Assembly: GCA_004357505.1 (NCBI GenBank) | Contig: SMWC01000124.1 | Span: 1-6,578, forward strand | Length of the DNA stretch: 6,578 bases | Direction of reading: 5' to 3' | Source of the DNA: Gammaproteobacteria bacterium | GTDB taxonomy: Bacteria > Pseudomonadota > Gammaproteobacteria > Steroidobacterales > Rariloculaceae | Shown here: piece by piece, positions 6,201 to 6,578 of the stretch | Position numbering within the stretch: the stretch's first letter is position 1 | Layout of the letters: every line of letters starts with the position of its first letter | Notes under the pieces: generated by a model | Told to the model about the DNA's origin: nothing | What the model saw: only the letters and a program-made list of their open reading frames with translations | The model's database searches: none | Program-made: the position numbers and the translations under genes

Positions 6201-6578
6201 CGGGACCTGGTACAGTCGTTCGTTGAGTACTTTCATGCCCAGGTGCTCAAGTATCGGCAGCGCCGTATAAAGCTGAATAGGTTCTTCGAGTCGGAATGTT
6301 GTGAAGCGGAGTCTATGTGTTGCATCCTCGGCTGCCCGGTCGAGACTCATCTCCAAATCGCTGAGACCGTCGACGACGGCGGCGATCTTATGAATTTCGC
6401 CGCTCGACTTCGCAGGGTCAACCTCTTCCCGGTAGGCAGCCGGAAAATGTTCCGCGAAGCGATGGAACAGCTTAAGTCCTTCGTTCGCGCCGAATTGCGC
6501 GAGCAGGGCCGCACGAAAGCGGTCAGCCCAGGTCTGTGCGATCGCCTCCAGTTGTTTCTCGATGACTGCGATATTGGG
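3201..6578 (-). CDS. gdhB: NAD-specific glutamate dehydrogenase, large type (5' part lies beyond the window)
   Basis: This enzyme oxidatively deaminates glutamate to 2-oxoglutarate and ammonium with NAD, feeding amino-acid carbon into the TCA cycle. The symbol follows Pseudomonas usage. About 1,125 residues are visible; relatives have about 1,600, so roughly the first 480-500 are off the right edge. Numbering from that edge: [14 protein letters not shown] near 41-54, an ACT-like regulatory domain near 88-140 ([18 protein letters not shown]), a helical linker at about 150-240, then the catalytic domain. That holds [20 protein letters not shown] at about 333-352, PSGAKGGF at 366-373 with catalytic K370, the NAD-binding [13 protein letters not shown] at 503-515 followed by [16 protein letters not shown] at 617-625, [16 protein letters not shown] at 655-670, and [21 protein letters not shown] at 678-698. 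A helical C-terminal domain runs from about 780 to the end. The frame is open through 6578; the TTG at 6354-6356 and ATG at 6348-6350 are internal. Large GDHs are often allosteric, for example activated by aspartate or arginine; that is not visible here. Confidence 0.96.
   Translation of the reverse strand, partial: [1125 protein letters not shown]
3533..3558. repeat. Perfect 10-bp inverted repeat inside the glutamate dehydrogenase gene
   Basis: CGCCGATAGC (3533-3542) and its exact reverse complement GCTATCGGCG (3549-3558) flank a 6-nt loop. It lies in codons for the stretch ADSKIAIGD near the C-terminus of the dehydrogenase. In the mRNA it would form a stable hairpin about 380 nt before the gpmA start. 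No T-run follows on either strand, so it is not a standard terminator. It may be chance or an mRNA structure. Confidence 0.6.

Noticed and set aside
6193..6207. Short inverted repeat GGTCCC-GCC-GGGACC in the glutamate dehydrogenase gene.
   Set aside because: It has only a 6-bp stem with a 3-nt loop, in codons for QVPAGPA. It is likely chance in GC-rich coding DNA.

Overview
The window looks like ordinary chromosomal DNA from a proteobacterium, probably a gammaproteobacterium or a close relative. This rests on moderately GC-rich DNA, tightly packed genes, a 2,3-bisphosphoglycerate-dependent phosphoglycerate mutase of the long bacterial type, an E. coli-like TesB, and the very large NAD-specific glutamate dehydrogenase (about 1,600 residues in Pseudomonas and Caulobacter). 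No mobile element, RNA gene, CRISPR array or prophage gene is visible. I did not find a previously undescribed system.

Layout: two same-strand blocks converge near position 1835. The plus-strand block (29-1809) holds a beta-hydroxyacid dehydrogenase of the 3-hydroxyisobutyrate dehydrogenase family, followed 5 nt later by tesB, an acyl-CoA thioesterase II. A 51-nt convergent gap (1810-1860) contains an inverted repeat that may be a weak terminator. The minus-strand block, read right to left, holds the C-terminal two thirds of the large NAD-glutamate dehydrogenase (3201 to the window edge at 6578), then gpmA (2389-3150) after 50 nt, then a gamma-class carbonic anhydrase-like protein (1861-2382) after 6 nt. 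There is no gene-free stretch longer than about 50 nt.

Two points on gene ends matter. The glutamate dehydrogenase frame stays open through the right edge. The TTG at 6354-6356 and the ATG at 6348-6350 are internal codons, so the gene is cut by the window rather than truncated. At the left edge, the TTG start of the dehydrogenase overlaps a TGA in another frame, which suggests a translationally coupled gene just upstream.

How the genes may work together (inference): the minus-strand trio would turn glutamate into 2-oxoglutarate, move carbon between 2- and 3-phosphoglycerate, and perhaps interconvert CO2 and bicarbonate. That fits growth on amino acids with gluconeogenesis. The plus-strand pair would suit removal of CoA from acyl-CoAs and oxidation of short hydroxyacids, as in branched-chain amino acid or fatty acid breakdown. 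Neither link is proven by sequence alone.
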